Assembly (NCBI GenBank): GCA_904063045.1
Contig: CAJFCJ010000075.1
Coordinates: 17,611 to 81,610, forward strand
Direction: 5' to 3'
Origin: Dimorphilus gyrociliatus
Lineage: Eukaryota; Annelida; Polychaeta; Dinophilidae
DNA length: 64,000 nucleotides
Under the pieces are notes generated by a model. That model saw nothing but the letters and a program-made list of their open reading frames with translations, did not search any database and was not told where the DNA came from. The position numbers and the translations under genes are program-made. This document shows, piece after piece, positions 10,672 to 25,600 of the stretch (position 1 is the first letter of the stretch; each line of letters opens with the position of its first letter).

Positions 10672-13600
10672 CTAAAAATTTATAGTTAATTAGGATGATT
10701 GATTGATTGATTGCCTTTTATAAAACAAACCTGTAAATTTATTAACATGTTCACTCTTGAGATTTTCTTTAGCGCCAATATCCTTAGAGAACATTTTGCA
10801 GATAGATTTCGTGATGTATTCGAACACTTTGTGATCTTCTGCCAACATTGTTGGATCAAGCTTTACAATAGCTAAAAATTCATTTAAAGTAGTAATAAAG
10901 ATATTCAATACAAGATAAATCATGATAGATGCGTATGATATAATGTATATTTTGGCGGTAAAACCACCATTTTCAGACAGTATTTCAAAGTCTAAATGAC
11001 CAAAAATTGTTATCAACAGTGAATAGCACGTGTATTTAAAACTTTTATAGCTTTCTGTAAATTTTCCAAGGCTAATGTAGCCCCAACAAGCGTAGCCAAT
11101 CAGAACAATACAACAGCAAAATCCTAATGATATTAATTCACCACTTGCTTTCTTAATTGAACTTACAAGGACTGATATTGTTCTTGATATTTTCAATAAA
11201 CTTAACACATAGAGTTGGCCAAAAAATCCGCAAAATGCAATAAATATTATAAAGAATTCATTGACAGTAAAAAATAACGATAGGTCAATGTATTCGTGTC
11301 TGAAATTCATAACGTATTCTACAGCTTTCACTCCAATTATTGTCCTCCAGATGTATAATACAACTGCCCAAATGAAGCATACCAACGAAAGGATTAACAG
11401 TAAATTAGGCATCTTTGCGTACTTTTTATAATGATAAATGCTTTGAATGACTAAGGATAGCCATGTTAGAACTGACAAACCTTCAAACACAAGTCTAACT
11501 AGACCACCGGCTCCTGTATATCTATACAAGTTTAAAGAATCACTTCTAACTGTTGTTATTATGCCGCCAAAAGGTTTGAATTCAAATGACCAAACAGCCT
11601 GAGAAACTGTTTCCTGATTCAATATAGTTACTTCCAATTGAATGTGACGCGTTTGACGGTCTAGCCAACCGAAATTTTTCAATTCAAATATAATATTCAA
11701 AGCTTTGTCAGCCATTTGTCCTAATGAAATTAAATAGCCTCTCTCCTGTACTGAGTATAAGAAAGCGCTGTGCGTTGTATTTACATTGAAACGATCCCAA
11801 TTGACAGAAAAATTCCCAGTACTACTAGCAGAATTTGAATAGTATCCAAAACATTTGTAGCTTTTCAATAGTATTTTCATACTTGCAATAGTTTCGCATT
11901 GGTGTTTTTTAACTCTCTTCTGAAAGAGTCTGACTGATGAAAATCTCATATGATTCAATTCAGCCGTATACTTTAAATCGTACGTAGATAGATTCTTATT
12001 ATTATAATGGGTTTTTGGATAGAGTTGGGGAATTGCGTTCTTTTCCATCCAATTCCAAAATTGTTCATAGTTCTTTACCACATGGATTTTTGATATGACA
12101 TTCGCTATTGATCTATTCTGATAATAAATCATTGGATTACGATTGCTATAGCAGATAAACGTAATAAAGATTAAAAAGATTGCGTGGAGGAGAATATCTC
12201 TTATCATATTAAACATCTTCCCTTCCAATTGTCTCTCTTCCTTTGCCTTATCATATTTGTCTGCCGCCTTCTTTAAAAGTTCTTGAATATTCAATTCTGT
12301 TATAAAAAAATAAAATTAATGTCGTCTATTATCTAATCTATTCAGTTAATTCAATGTTCTCTTGCCTTTTGGAATGTGAGACAGATTGTTCGTTTCCAAC
12401 TTTCTCATGTCTCCAATATCGTTTTCATACTGAGTTAGGGCAGCATCTTTCTTAAACAAAAACGTCAGCAGAAATACAACAAATATTACTTTGATTGGTT
12501 GAACTAAAACGATGCTTTGTAAGAATGATAAAAGGAACGATATCAACCATTGTAGTGATTTCTCCTGTCCCCATTGTATAGAATATAAAATTGTAAAAAA
12601 TGCCGCTACGATTGTCGTTAAAATTGCCACAATCCATCCCAAAGGAACGGTATACTTTTTCCATTTTTTCGAACTAAAGAGTACTGTAATCAGAACCAGT
12701 CCAGGAAATACAACAACGCTACTCGCCAAACCAACATATAATTCATAGACAGTAAAAGTAACCGGACCGAATGACAATCCAACGTGACCTTTAGCCTCTC
12801 CAGAATTTTTGTAAAACATACAACTGGCAATCATTGACAAAAATAGAGCAACAAAGCAAACTGTTAATCTTTGAAATCTTGTAAATTGAGATTTAGATCT
12901 TTTCGCTCCAACCGACACCCATAAATGATCATTTGTTAATCTTTGCCTTAAATTTCTCTTAAATAATTCATCTACATTCATTATTTCCTCGTTTCTTCTC
13001 GCAATGAGAACTCTTTCTACTTGACAATCGGCGTGTATAGGCGACAACCATTGATCGCAATCAAAATTATACCAAGCATTTGCAACTTTATCAATGATGA
13101 TTATCCTTGATAAGAACCAAGGATCGTACTCTTTCGCTGAATTGTTATCTTTCTCAAGGGAGACTTTAATACAGATGATTGATCCAATAGCACTATTTGT
13201 TGTCATAATAAATGATCTTACACTTCCCGCGTTAAAGGAGACCACTTCCTGCGAAATTAATATCCTATTTCCGGTAATACTTTGACTCCCATAGCATGTT
13301 AAAGCCACTTTGGACTTGGTACCACCTTTCCTCTGATTTCCGGTGTAGACGTGTACTTCGTATTCATTTGTATCCTTTTTATAATTGTCCAATAATGGTA
13401 AAGGAGTCCAACGTAGCTTATCTCTTTTATCCAATCTTCTTACTAGTAACGCAAGAGGAATGAACAGAACAAACAACGAACATATTGTTCCAAAGACAGC
13501 TGCATTATTTGCCAATTTATTTGTAAAGTCGTTGAATATTGTATAAAAATCTATAAGATTTGGCGCCAATTCTAATTCGGCACCCAAACTCCCAAACAGA

Positions 13601-16600
13601 TTGCTTGTAAATTTTGTTTTCGACGCTGTCGTCTCTTCGTTGACTTTACACGAATCGCTTTCTTGCCAAACATTCCCGTTCCACAATTTACACAATGGAT
13701 AAGACATTTGAATACTATAATTGAGTATTTGCTTTGAGCAGTTGGAACACGAAACAACGGCAAAAACTGTTTGATTTACTTCCGGTCTAAGCATAATTGT
13801 TCTTCTATACTCGTTGCAATCTTCTTCTTGATCAAAATTAAATGAACACGTCTTATTCAAATTTGGTAAGATATATGACGCATTATTCATTTCTCTATTT
13901 GGTTTTAGATTATAACCAATGAGCACTGAGATTGCATCATCGCTATTTAAATTAAACGTCAGTATTAGAGCGTTCCTTGTCGCATTTAGAGTATGAATGG
14001 CTGACTGATTTGTTGTGTTTACGTATTGAAAACCTTTATAAGGATTCTTCATATTTAAACTAAGAGAGTAATTAGTTTGGGGAATATGGATACTTCTCTT
14101 CTTTCTTCTCTCTTCAATCTTTAATATTGAATTACAAGGCCGAATTTGGAATTCGGCAATGGATGACGTAACATTCAAAGCAGATTTATCCCACATATAA
14201 GGATTAATACCTGATATTAATAATGTTCTTGTAATACAAGAATGATTGCCATTTTCAAAGGAATTTAATTTTACTGATCCAAATTTTGACGTATCGCTAT
14301 CATTGTATTTAATATTCATTGAAGATATTTTCTCAATAGTGATGCTCATTTTTTCAAATTTAACATTTAAAGCTTGCTCATCCACTCTCTGTTCTAATAG
14401 CAATTCATCACTGACATTATGAATGATCTTGACAACATTTGTCATCACATTTCTCAGTTTGTCATTACTACTATTATTGAAAGTTGTTTTTGTTAGATTT
14501 GTTGCAATTTTCGAATCATCATCATCATCATTTGAGATTATATCGCAAAAGAATAAAGTTGATGATGAATTATTAACATTCATAAGGCTAATGATCTCCT
14601 CTTTATCTTGTACATCTTCCTTATAACTATCAGCTGCAGTAGTTGTTAGAATGGATGTTTCTAGTAGGCCTAAACAAAAAAGAAAAAGAATGAAGAAGAA
14701 GAAGAAGAAGAAGAAGAAGAGGATATCTCAATGATTATTCATACTTATTGATATATCCTGTTTGATTCTTTTAGAAAGTTTGTTTCTATTTAATACAGTA
14801 TTTAACTTTCCAATATGATTAGCAACATTTATCTATAAAAGTAAAGAAAAAAAAAAGAGATTTTCGTACTAGTTGCAAGAGGTTAATTGAGTTTGAAGAA
14901 TTGAACCTGCGAATTGATATCCACTTCCTTTGGTTTGTATACAAGAGTATTTACAAGTCCATTATTCTGTTGAAGCTCGTCAATTGATTTATAAGGAATT
15001 TTTAAAGTAAAATCAATCATATGTTTTCTTGCCTTAATGAACGATAAAAGAGAACTTTGTTAGACGCTTTTTTACGTATAAATACAATAATAATTCCATA
15101 CTTTCACTCTTCTCATCCTCTTTTTGCAATTATCCTCGTCTTGTTCTATTTTAGAGAAATTATTTACTACTTCTAATGATCTATTAAGATTTGCATTGAG
15201 AATTGATGATACTGAATAGATTGTCGAAGATACTTGACTAACGTTGCCAGCGTTCAACTGCAATTTTAAATTATCATTCGATACAATATCCAAGGTCAAG
15301 TCTAATAGTTTATTTTCAGGGATAGGAGGCGGTTGGACATGAACATCAAATATATATTCATATTGATCACCAATCGAATCAATTACGCTTATGACCGTTT
15401 CAGTAATTCCATTTTTTGGATTACCAACTGGCAACATCAAGTGTACAGCTTCCTGATTATATGAAAAGTAGAGTAAGAAACTCTGTTTTCTTCCCTGAGG
15501 TCTTGCCCTATACTCGTATTTTAAACCTGACGAATTTTTTAATTTTTTAAATTCCTGCCAACCTCGACAGCTTATTTCAAAATTGGTTATTGACGCAAAA
15601 CCAGTTCTAGGTTGGCAATTGCAATTACCACCGAACGGTGGTCTATTCATAAGAAATGTTTCATTTACTGATCCATAGTCGTTATTGTTAATTTCCATCA
15701 TTCTTCCTTCAACAATTAAATTATACAGAGTACCAGGAAGAAGAGTACTACCTTTAATTTCAATCTCATCACGTGATGTGTTTCCAGTGGTTATATCACT
15801 AAGATTATTAATGAAAGACCACGATTCATTGGCATTAATCATTATTTTCCAATTATAAATCATTTTCCAATACAAACTTGTGCATTTTGACAAACAAGTT
15901 ACTTTATAAATAATAGAAGAAGAGAGTCTTTTCTTCCAAAAACAATTCTTTTTACATCTGTTTATAGGGCCATATATTAAAAACAACAACAACAACAACA
16001 ATAGTATAATGATAGATATACCTCATTTTAAGTGTTGGTCTTTTGAATGGTTGTAAATAGAACATTTGCTCATAAGTCGCTTCTCTCTTTTCAATATTCG
16101 ACAGAATTTTAACGCTAATAATATATGTTGTATTTGGTATCATGTAATAAGTATTTAAAGTCAACTTTCCATTTCCACCATTTTCAATAAATCCAGGACC
16201 ATTTCCAAAGCATCCTCCATTTTCTTGAAATTCATTCAAAGTAGGAGGTACATTTAAAAAATCTACTCCTATATGTTTGTCATTCGTTGGTAACTTTTCG
16301 CCGATTTTCCTACAATACCACTTGAAATAGGTATCCTTCAATTTTTCATTAGGATCATTATCCGGATCGAAACTGAAGAATTCAGCATTAAATGTCTTAT
16401 TCGTAAGAAATTCGGCAGTTGTCCAATTGTTATTGTCAATGTTTACAATTAGAGGACTGGGTATTATTTCTAAATAATATTTATAAGTATTATTGGCAAA
16501 TGGCTGATTGAACATTTGTAAAAAATATTGAATTTCGTAAATTCCGTAAGACAATTGTCTTTCTCTTAAATTCAATGTTTTATTATTTGACGTAAATTCT

Positions 16601-19600
16601 AAAGAATTGGTATCCATTTTGAAAATTTTCCATTCGTATAGTATTCTATTTGTTTTCATACAATCCCAACTTATGTTAACTGGTATTTCAACTGGACTAC
16701 TCTTTATAACCTTGAATGGTCTATTTTGAAAAGTATAGCCAATTGGTACAGACGCATTTGGACTATAACAATACCAATCTGCGACTGTTGTTGTAAAATT
16801 TCTCTCATCTTTAGTTATATGATTAAATCCTTTGACTTTAATATTATAATATCCTATCTCTTCGTATAGATAATCTATTACAATTGTTGTTTGATCATAG
16901 GCAATTTCAGTAAAGTTTATCGACTCGCCGAAAGCGTATTCCCGACAGATGTCGTTAACGCCAAATGCCATTTTCGTTGAATATTTATCATCGCCAAAAT
17001 CAAAGATAAAACACGAATTAGTTGCCATTCTGCCAATTTTTGCAATTACAGTTGTTACATTTGTTAATAGGACGCTTTCATTAGCCGTTAATTGTTCTAT
17101 TGTTACAGCGTCTAATATAATTTCTGACAAACTCTGTAGGTTTTTAACAGACAATAAATTACTACAAATTACATTTGTAGTTAAATTGCCAATTGAATTT
17201 CTTGAAAAATAATACTGATATACAAATGAAATTTTTGGTGGCCAATTTGAGATAAATTCATGAGTTGATTCGCCATTGCTAAATTCAAATATACAATAGA
17301 TATCCTTAAGGATTTTCTGAGTAGATTCAGAATAGAGTTCGTAGGTAATAATTCCAGGTGTCCACAAAACGGAATTGTTTGCTTTTAGGCCAATATTTTC
17401 AATTCTATTCTGCACAACTATCTTAATTGTTTGCTCTTCTCTACTTGGATTATTTTCCCCAACTACAATTATTGAATAATTTCCAATTTGGTAAAATAAT
17501 AGATTAACCAGTAATGGTTGATCGCTGGCGAATATTTTTGGATGATTTTCCAATAGAACTGATGATAAATGATGTATTTTATATATCACTGACGAACCAG
17601 CTTCAACAGTAATCTTTAAAGATACATTTTCCATTATTTCGTAAGCCGGTTTTGCGATTTTAACTGATAAATTCTTAATTTTCTCAAATACCAATAAATT
17701 TAGTGAATTTTCAAATTTACTAATCAAATTCTTACATGATATTTTAACTGAAATATTTTTACCAACATCACTTTTTTCGTATTTGTGACTTTGAATGATT
17801 GACGGTTGTTTACTCACACGAAATTTATGAATTATATTTTCATTTGTTGGTTGAAAGATGCAAGAAACATTTGTTGGAGATTGTCTATGTTGATTAATTC
17901 TCATTGAAAAGTTTACTGGCTGTTCATCTAAACAACTAATGTTTGGCCCATTGATAGCAAGATCAAAAATAGGTACTTGAACAATGATTGTTGAAGGTAA
18001 CGCTGTCGCTGTTAATTCATTAACGCTATTTCTTACTAAAACACTTGCATTGAAATTTCCAGCTTTCTCGTATTTGTGGATCCAATAGTTACTCTTATAA
18101 ACTGTATCTATCAGTTTACTATCAGACTGGCCATCTCCATAATCAACAACTGCTAGAATATTAACTCCAGTTGAGAGGGAAAGTGTAAAATTCAACGATT
18201 CATTAACTTTGATGATATTGTTGTTGACTGAAAAATAAAGTCCAGTTATTTCCTCTTCGAGTGAAATGTTTTTTTGAACAGAATGATTAGAAACATTATT
18301 AGAGCAGTTTGCTACTAATGTTAAATGTCTCCTTTCCCTTTTATTAAACATTCTACTATATTCGTATAATACAGATGTTCCTTTTGTTAAATCAACGTTA
18401 CGAAGCAACGTTTCATTTCCATCTCCCATTTCCAATAAACACGATACATTTGTTGGTTTGAATCCATTTTCAATCGTCATCTCCACAATTGTTAAATTAA
18501 CTTTTCTAGGCTTTTCATACCGAATTATTAAATCAATTTTCTTTATTTTATGTTGAATAATTACACTTTCAACAGTTTCACTCGAACAATTGAAAAATTT
18601 ATTTCTAGCCGTAGCCATTGCTTTATATTCACCAATCATCGAGTAGGAATAATACACATAAAACGGTTCTAGATTTGCCATTAATAGAAAATTCTTCAAA
18701 ATTTTAGTACTACCATCTCCGAAAGAAATTTCATATTCAACATCGCTTCCATTTTTTAACGTTAATTCTAAAGAGATATTTTCAAAGGATGACCAATATC
18801 TATCCTGAAATTTCATATTTAAACCAATGACGTTCTGTTGCAGTTTAATTATCCGAGTACTCGTGATAATAGATATTGAATTGTTACAGGTTATTATTGC
18901 CTTTGATCTAAATTCATCGTTTAAATAGTTGTAATCAATAATTAACGGTTTAGACAAAGTAAGAATATCAGTTTTAGATATGATGAAATTTTCACCAGTT
19001 TCAACAATACACGTCATCAGTATACTCTTTGTTTCATTGTTTATTACATACTTGTAGTTTGCGTAGAAGAAAACTTGTACAGGAGGTTCATTCGGAGTAT
19101 ATTCGGTGTATATAGAAACGTGGTTCTTTAATATCGGTTCCACAAGCTTGATTAACCAACAAATTTCAATTCCGGCCTCATTCCAAGCAGTTAAACTAAC
19201 GTTATATATACCATACTCTGTGAAATTATACTGTATAATATTCTCAATTAATCCGAATGAATCTACGTGATCTGCTTTAAACCAATTCCATGATATTGAA
19301 TCTCCTCTGTCTGTAAAATTTACAATGTAATTTACATCACTTCCTTCACTCCATGTAACTGAAAATTGACTTATGGTTCCTTCCGTTAAATTATTAGTGA
19401 CAGTCCTAAGATTTAGATCTTTGATTGTTAGGCCTAAACAGTTTATATAGCTTTCAACATTCGTACAAGAAAGACTATTTTTAGAATGAAGGAGACTATA
19501 GGATGATCCATTTGCCGGTAGAACTTTGAAACATAAAAATTTGTATTTAGAGCAGAGACTTCTGGGAATTTTGAATGTGTTAATAAATTCCATTAAAATA

Positions 19601-22600
19601 TAACAATTGATTGATAAATTTGTTTGAATAAGCGATGAATTAACAATACTTTTATAGTATTGTACTGAATCATTCATTTCCAAATTAATATCAGTAAAAA
19701 ACAATGTAATATTAAAATTATTCCTGTTGAATGGAACGTTTTCAACGCTAAATCTTTTATCGATATTCGTCCATTTTAAATATGTTTGTAAATGTTGAAT
19801 ATAACCCCTTACTATTGTTTGTCTGGGAATAGTAAGATTTGCCTCAATATCAACAGCTGAAATAGAAGATAAAAATCAACAGATTATTGACTGCAGACAG
19901 ACAGACTATACCTGGTGTACAATTTTTATAAGGTGTTAGGTCAATGCATAAAATATCATTAGTTCTGTTACTTTCCGTAAAAGATGATGAATTTGACGAG
20001 ATAATTCTAAAGCAAATGTACAAGTCACCTTCGCACTGTGACCTTGAAAAATAAGTTGAAATTTGAATTGTTAAATTTAAAGTATTTCCGATTTTAATGC
20101 CATTTTGTTTTTGCTTTAATTCTAGTTCTACCATCTTCCAATTAGGATTTGTACTATTAATATCTTCTATTCTACTGGTTGAAACACTTTCAATATCATA
20201 ATTAAAATATTCATCGAATAATTCTATGACGTCATGAAGATTTGAAGGTAAATTCAATAAAGTAATAGTAAAAGTATGATTTTGAATAACGCTTCTATAA
20301 AACTGTTGTTGCCCATCAAGTAGAGTGATTTTCAATATTGATAAATCTAAATCTGGTTTGCAATTTACAAAATTTGAAAATATAGAACAAATTTGATTGT
20401 TTGCCTTATCCCATTCCAGATATTTGCTGTAAGGCGATTCCAATACATTAATGCAGATATACGTCTTGTTGAAACATTGTAATTTCGGAAAGTTGAAGAA
20501 AACTGATAAAGATATAGTGGCTTCACCCCTTTTTGATGAATTTTTTTCCATCCTACTAAGTAATTCTTTGTTTAGTCCATGTTCCGAAAATAAGCTTACG
20601 TTTTTCCTCCATTTTGCGGTTAGGTTACTACTAACTGAATCGGAAATATATATTGTAAAATCATAGTTGGTTATTGGTAAAGTTGATTCGATGATTGGCC
20701 AACCAGCATTATTCACTAATAGGGCTGTTAAATTTACGATACTCTCTTCCTCCCTGATAAACTCACCCTCAAAGTTAACCTCCTTCAAAAGAATGTCTGT
20801 AGCTATTATTTAAAAAAAGAAGCGTAATGTTAATAAAAATTCAAAAAGCCTAAAAGGTATAAACAGTTTAGAAAGCCTACCTCGATAACAATTGTTATCT
20901 TTGCGAATAGTGTAGGCGGAACATTGACATGAATAAGGTAAATAATCCAAATCATAGGGTTCTTTTTCCGGAATACAAACTGTATTTTGTTCAAAACAGT
21001 TTGAATCCGAATCGCAATTTTCGCCAAAAGCCTTTTCCATTTCTGTTAGAATGAAACAAAAAAAAGAGAAAATGATTAAAATAAATCAATTTTATTCAAT
21101 AAGAAGAAAAAAGACTTTTTACTTTTTGTTTTTGTGTTAATTTCAACTTCGCATAACGTTAATCTAAGATTTTCACCTACCATCCAGATACCTAGATATG
21201 AACCTTTAATAGATTCATCGTCGCAGTCAATTGTCTGCTTTACACCAGCTCCAATAGCTCCAGTGTAATGTTTGCATAATCTAAATACTGAAGTATCAAA
21301 ATGACTTTCATCAAACGTCTCCGAGAGACCTATTGTAAAGTTGGATAATTCGGAAGCTATTGTTTTCGAAAGATAAAGAATGCTTAACAAGATTTTTACC
21401 ATTTGATTATAAAAAAAAAAAACAATTATACAGTGTTTGTTTGTTTTACTCACAGCAACAATCTTTCCTATTCGCAACTGTTATTCCTGTGACATTAAAA
21501 ACTTTTTGTAAATTGACAACCCACCAAGGATTGGTTGTAAATTCCCCCATTGCGCAATAGCCTAGTGTAGCATCACTAAGTGATATGCCATCAATTGCCA
21601 GATTAGCTTTATTGTCCCCTTTAGTTGTCTTTTGAAAAGCTATTTTACCAAGAGCAACATTATCTAAAAGTGGAAAAACAGTTTGTTGTTTGTATATGAA
21701 TAATACATGGAAATCGATTTAAGAGAAAGCTCTCATAGTCCTAGGCGTAAGATCTACGCCTAAAAACAAGGAACTACTTTCTCTATCAATCAATTTCATT
21801 GAGTTAACTAACATTTATGCCGTGGCTTAATTTTAAAAATATACTTTTCAACTTGAAATTGGTATTTATCATTTAAATCAGTCATATCAATTGACCAATT
21901 AGAAATGAGGCCTAGCAGATTCGATGTAGAACAAGAATTATTTGGAAACCACCAACCACTATTTGTATTTTGTGCGCAAGATAATTCATTGTCACTGTCG
22001 ATTGTGTAAAAATTGGCAGTATTTAAAAAGTCGGCTGATTGAGCACTGCCACTTAAGAATTTTGATATGGTTCTTGAATATAATTTACTTTCTGATTCAA
22101 TAAGAATTCCTTGGAATTCATTGTGCACGTGACTGCCATCTTTCGACCACATATCAATTCTTCCATTATACTCTCTAAAATTTGTTAAATAGCTCGCTAA
22201 TTGGTTGCCAGCCCAGAATTCTTTGTCATCTTCATATCCATTCTTATAATCAGACCAAGATTTTGGCAATAAACCATCCATTGATAGCTTTTGTCCAAGA
22301 ATTGTCCAATCTCCAAAACATTTTAATTTAGCACTCTTATCGGCTCCTCTAACATAAAAGTTAGACGACGATTGCAGCGATAGACAATCTGCAATAAATT
22401 CAACGCAACCATACAATTCAATTTGCATAGCGAAATATAAATTCTTATCAAGAAGATTGAATTTAAGAAAACGGGTTATTAGATTAGTTTTAAATGTATA
22501 AAATCTTGCGTAATAGTGATTGAACAACCCTTGAAAAACACGATTATTACTGATATCCCAAGAAATATTCTTCCAGTCTACATTGTTTAAAGATGATTCT

Positions 22601-25600
22601 ATTGTGAAATTTTTAACATATCCGGGTTCATTCAATTTTCCTGTTCCTTGTAATACGAACGAAGAGATTGTCAATGATTGATCGAAATAGAAGAGGATCC
22701 ACGGATTTAAATCTTCATTGCTAGATCTCCAAAAACCTTCCGGGCCTTTTCGAACGTGCAGCGGTAGTTTAGTTTTATCCGTTGATGAGTCGTATTCTGA
22801 AGAGACGTTCCATTTTATTCCCAAAACCTTTTCTTCAATAAGCCTTTGAAAGCATTTACCTAATTCACGAGAAAAAGGAAGGATCAGGTCACGAAAGATG
22901 ATTGAATGAATGAACAAACAAACCAGGATAAACAGTTTCAAAGTATAGTTTATCTTTATCGTCAACGTCTCTTTTGAGGTAAGCGTTTTTTGAGTAGGTA
23001 TTTGACGAATAAAGTATACAATCCTTTGTATTTGTATCAAAAGCAAATGAAATACAAATAAATCTGATCTCTTCATTACACGCCATTAAACAGTCAAATC
23101 TGGTATTAAAGTCACTTTTATAAACCATTTTACTGCTAGTTGCATTTAATGAAGCTGCATCAACAACTGTCCACAACTGTCCAATTTTTTCATTAACTGG
23201 TACTGCAAAAATTTTCCTTTTCTTATTAATAAGACCAATGGCAAAAAATTTGTTTACATATTGCCTCTTTTTCACAAGATATTAAAATATTGTCTAAATT
23301 ACAAGATAGCTTTATCCAGAAACCAGACAATATGTCAAAACCTCCACAACTACCGGATCCTTTTGATGTGTGCCATCGAATTATCTCGTCCGTTGGTAGA
23401 GTACTTCCATCAGGCCAGGTATATTTACCAGTTTTATATGTTAATCCCATACGTGTTTTTTGCGAATTTCTAATTTTAAACAATTTACTCGCTTTTTTGT
23501 GCAGTGACAGATAAAAACAAACAGTTAAAAAAAAGGACTCACTTTGAAAAGAAACCTTGAAGGAATACATTTAGAATTTCATCATATTTCGGTGAAATTA
23601 GGTTCCCTTCACCAAGCCATGGTATACCTTTACACTGCTCAATTGAATTGGCATACGTGGCTGGTGTAGAAAATGAATGAGAGATGCATTTTCTACCAAA
23701 AACAAAATATCCAGGCGGACATTCTAAGAATGGTTAATTAATTCAATTAGATTAAATACTAATATTTAGTGTATAGACTGTTCTATACCTGAGTACTTTT
23801 TACAATGAATAGATATTTTCCAGCAAACGAAACTTTCACTTTGAATAAAGAGCGCAACGTGTACAGCCATTATGGGAATGGATAATAAAACTTGGTGTAA
23901 TGACTAGAGATTGAGAGAATATTTCAAATTTAACATTCAACATTCAACAGACAACAACAAAACACCTTACATTCGACTGTAAATGATCAATGCCATTTGT
24001 ATAGTTATACCAGTCAACAGAGTTGATTGAGTACTGAATTGTTAATTTCATAAGTTGGGTTGCATTGGAAACTATTGAAAATCCAGTTACTGTGTAAACC
24101 GTTTTAAAATTTAGACTTATTTTAATTGGTTGTTGTTGTTGGGTAAAATGTTTAGGGCATGCTAAATTAGCATTTTCATTAATCAATAAACTTCCCCAAT
24201 ATATTGAATTTCCTTGAACAGAATCTTCTTGGATAAGGATTCTTTCTAATTCATTTGATGGATTCTTTACTGGATCTTGTTCTGTATACAAAACTGCAGA
24301 AATAAGACGCTATTCTTAACAAAATCTACTCGTCATATTTACGTTTAATGCAGCCAATAATTTCCAAGCGTAAAGCTTTCTTCCCTAGCCATTGTTTTGG
24401 TGTGAACCTCATAAATCTTGATTCTATTGTATTGTTAAAAAGTAACAAGTACTTCATATTTCTCGTCAAAGTAGGATTACTTCTAAGATAAAGTGTCTAA
24501 TTGTGAAATGGACTAGATAAGACAGTTAAGATTATTAGTAAAGTGTCCTATTTACTTTACGATTTAGAGGCTCCTCATACATTTTCCATCCATGAATTCT
24601 ATATAATGAGTACTCGACCGAAAAGTCGTAAATATAATACTTTTGATTTTTACAGGATTGGGAAATAAAACCTGTAACAAGGTATACATGACCTAAATCT
24701 ATTTGTATATAGTCATTTGGTGGTGGCGAATTGGTAATCCAACAGTTTACGCTATCCAGTTTAATATTATATATATAGTAGGGCTTGGTATAAGATGGAG
24801 AAGTTATTTGCGAAGCATGCATTTGGTTTGTGTTGCCAATACCCAGTGGATGGTTGCATTTAGGAGTAAAAATTGGAATTTCATCTTCATTTAAATATCT
24901 TCCATACAGTTGAAGAATAAGAGAAGCATAGTTATTTTTACTAGTTGGATTGAATCTTAACGACTCACAAACAATGTTTGGAGCGAATTCTATATGATTA
25001 TAATAATCTGAGCTTTCTTGTATAAAATAATTCTGTTAAAGTAGTATTTTCCATAAAAATCATGAATGTTTTCTTAAATGATCTATTTAAAGCCTTACAA
25101 TTATATCACCGTCCTTATCCCTTATGGCTAACCATTGGTCATATGAAGATCTTTTGTAAAAAATCTGCGCTGTCTTTGTATATTGATTAAAAGAATATCT
25201 GCCGGATGTAGTAAAGGCAGTTAATCTTACTAATCTGTTAAAATTCACTTCCAAATAGCATTCGGTGCTCAACGCTAGCGAGCACACTGCTGGTACGTTA
25301 GAAGTGCGACTACTTCCCACCAAGTAATTGACGTGTATGTGATTATACGCTCCGTAAATGTTGACTGTTACATTAAATTCTTGTTCACTTTCGTCATTTC
25401 CTTCCGGCATTAATCTAGAACTTTTATCATCAAAGCAAAACTGCTCTAAAAAATTAGTGTTTACTTTATAACTAAATTTCGTTATGTCATATTTTAACAT
25501 GGAACTCGATATATTATATAATTGGCATTTTACCCGTTTATCCAATCTGTACGCGAATATTTTGTCATTACTTGCAAACTATTCATTTTTTTTATAATAA

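Noticed and set aside
12512-13285. Plus-strand open frames opposite the PLAT and channel exons
   Set aside because: Shadows of well-supported minus-strand coding sequence.
14691-14719. (GAA)n tract as a coding repeat
   Set aside because: It lies in the intron just upstream of an acceptor on the minus strand, where it serves as a pyrimidine tract.
15952-16016. A run of GTT repeats at the end of the very long PKD/REJ exon, read as poly-Val
   Set aside because: It lies past the likely donor and is probably a simple repeat in an intron; the next exon starts within or after it.
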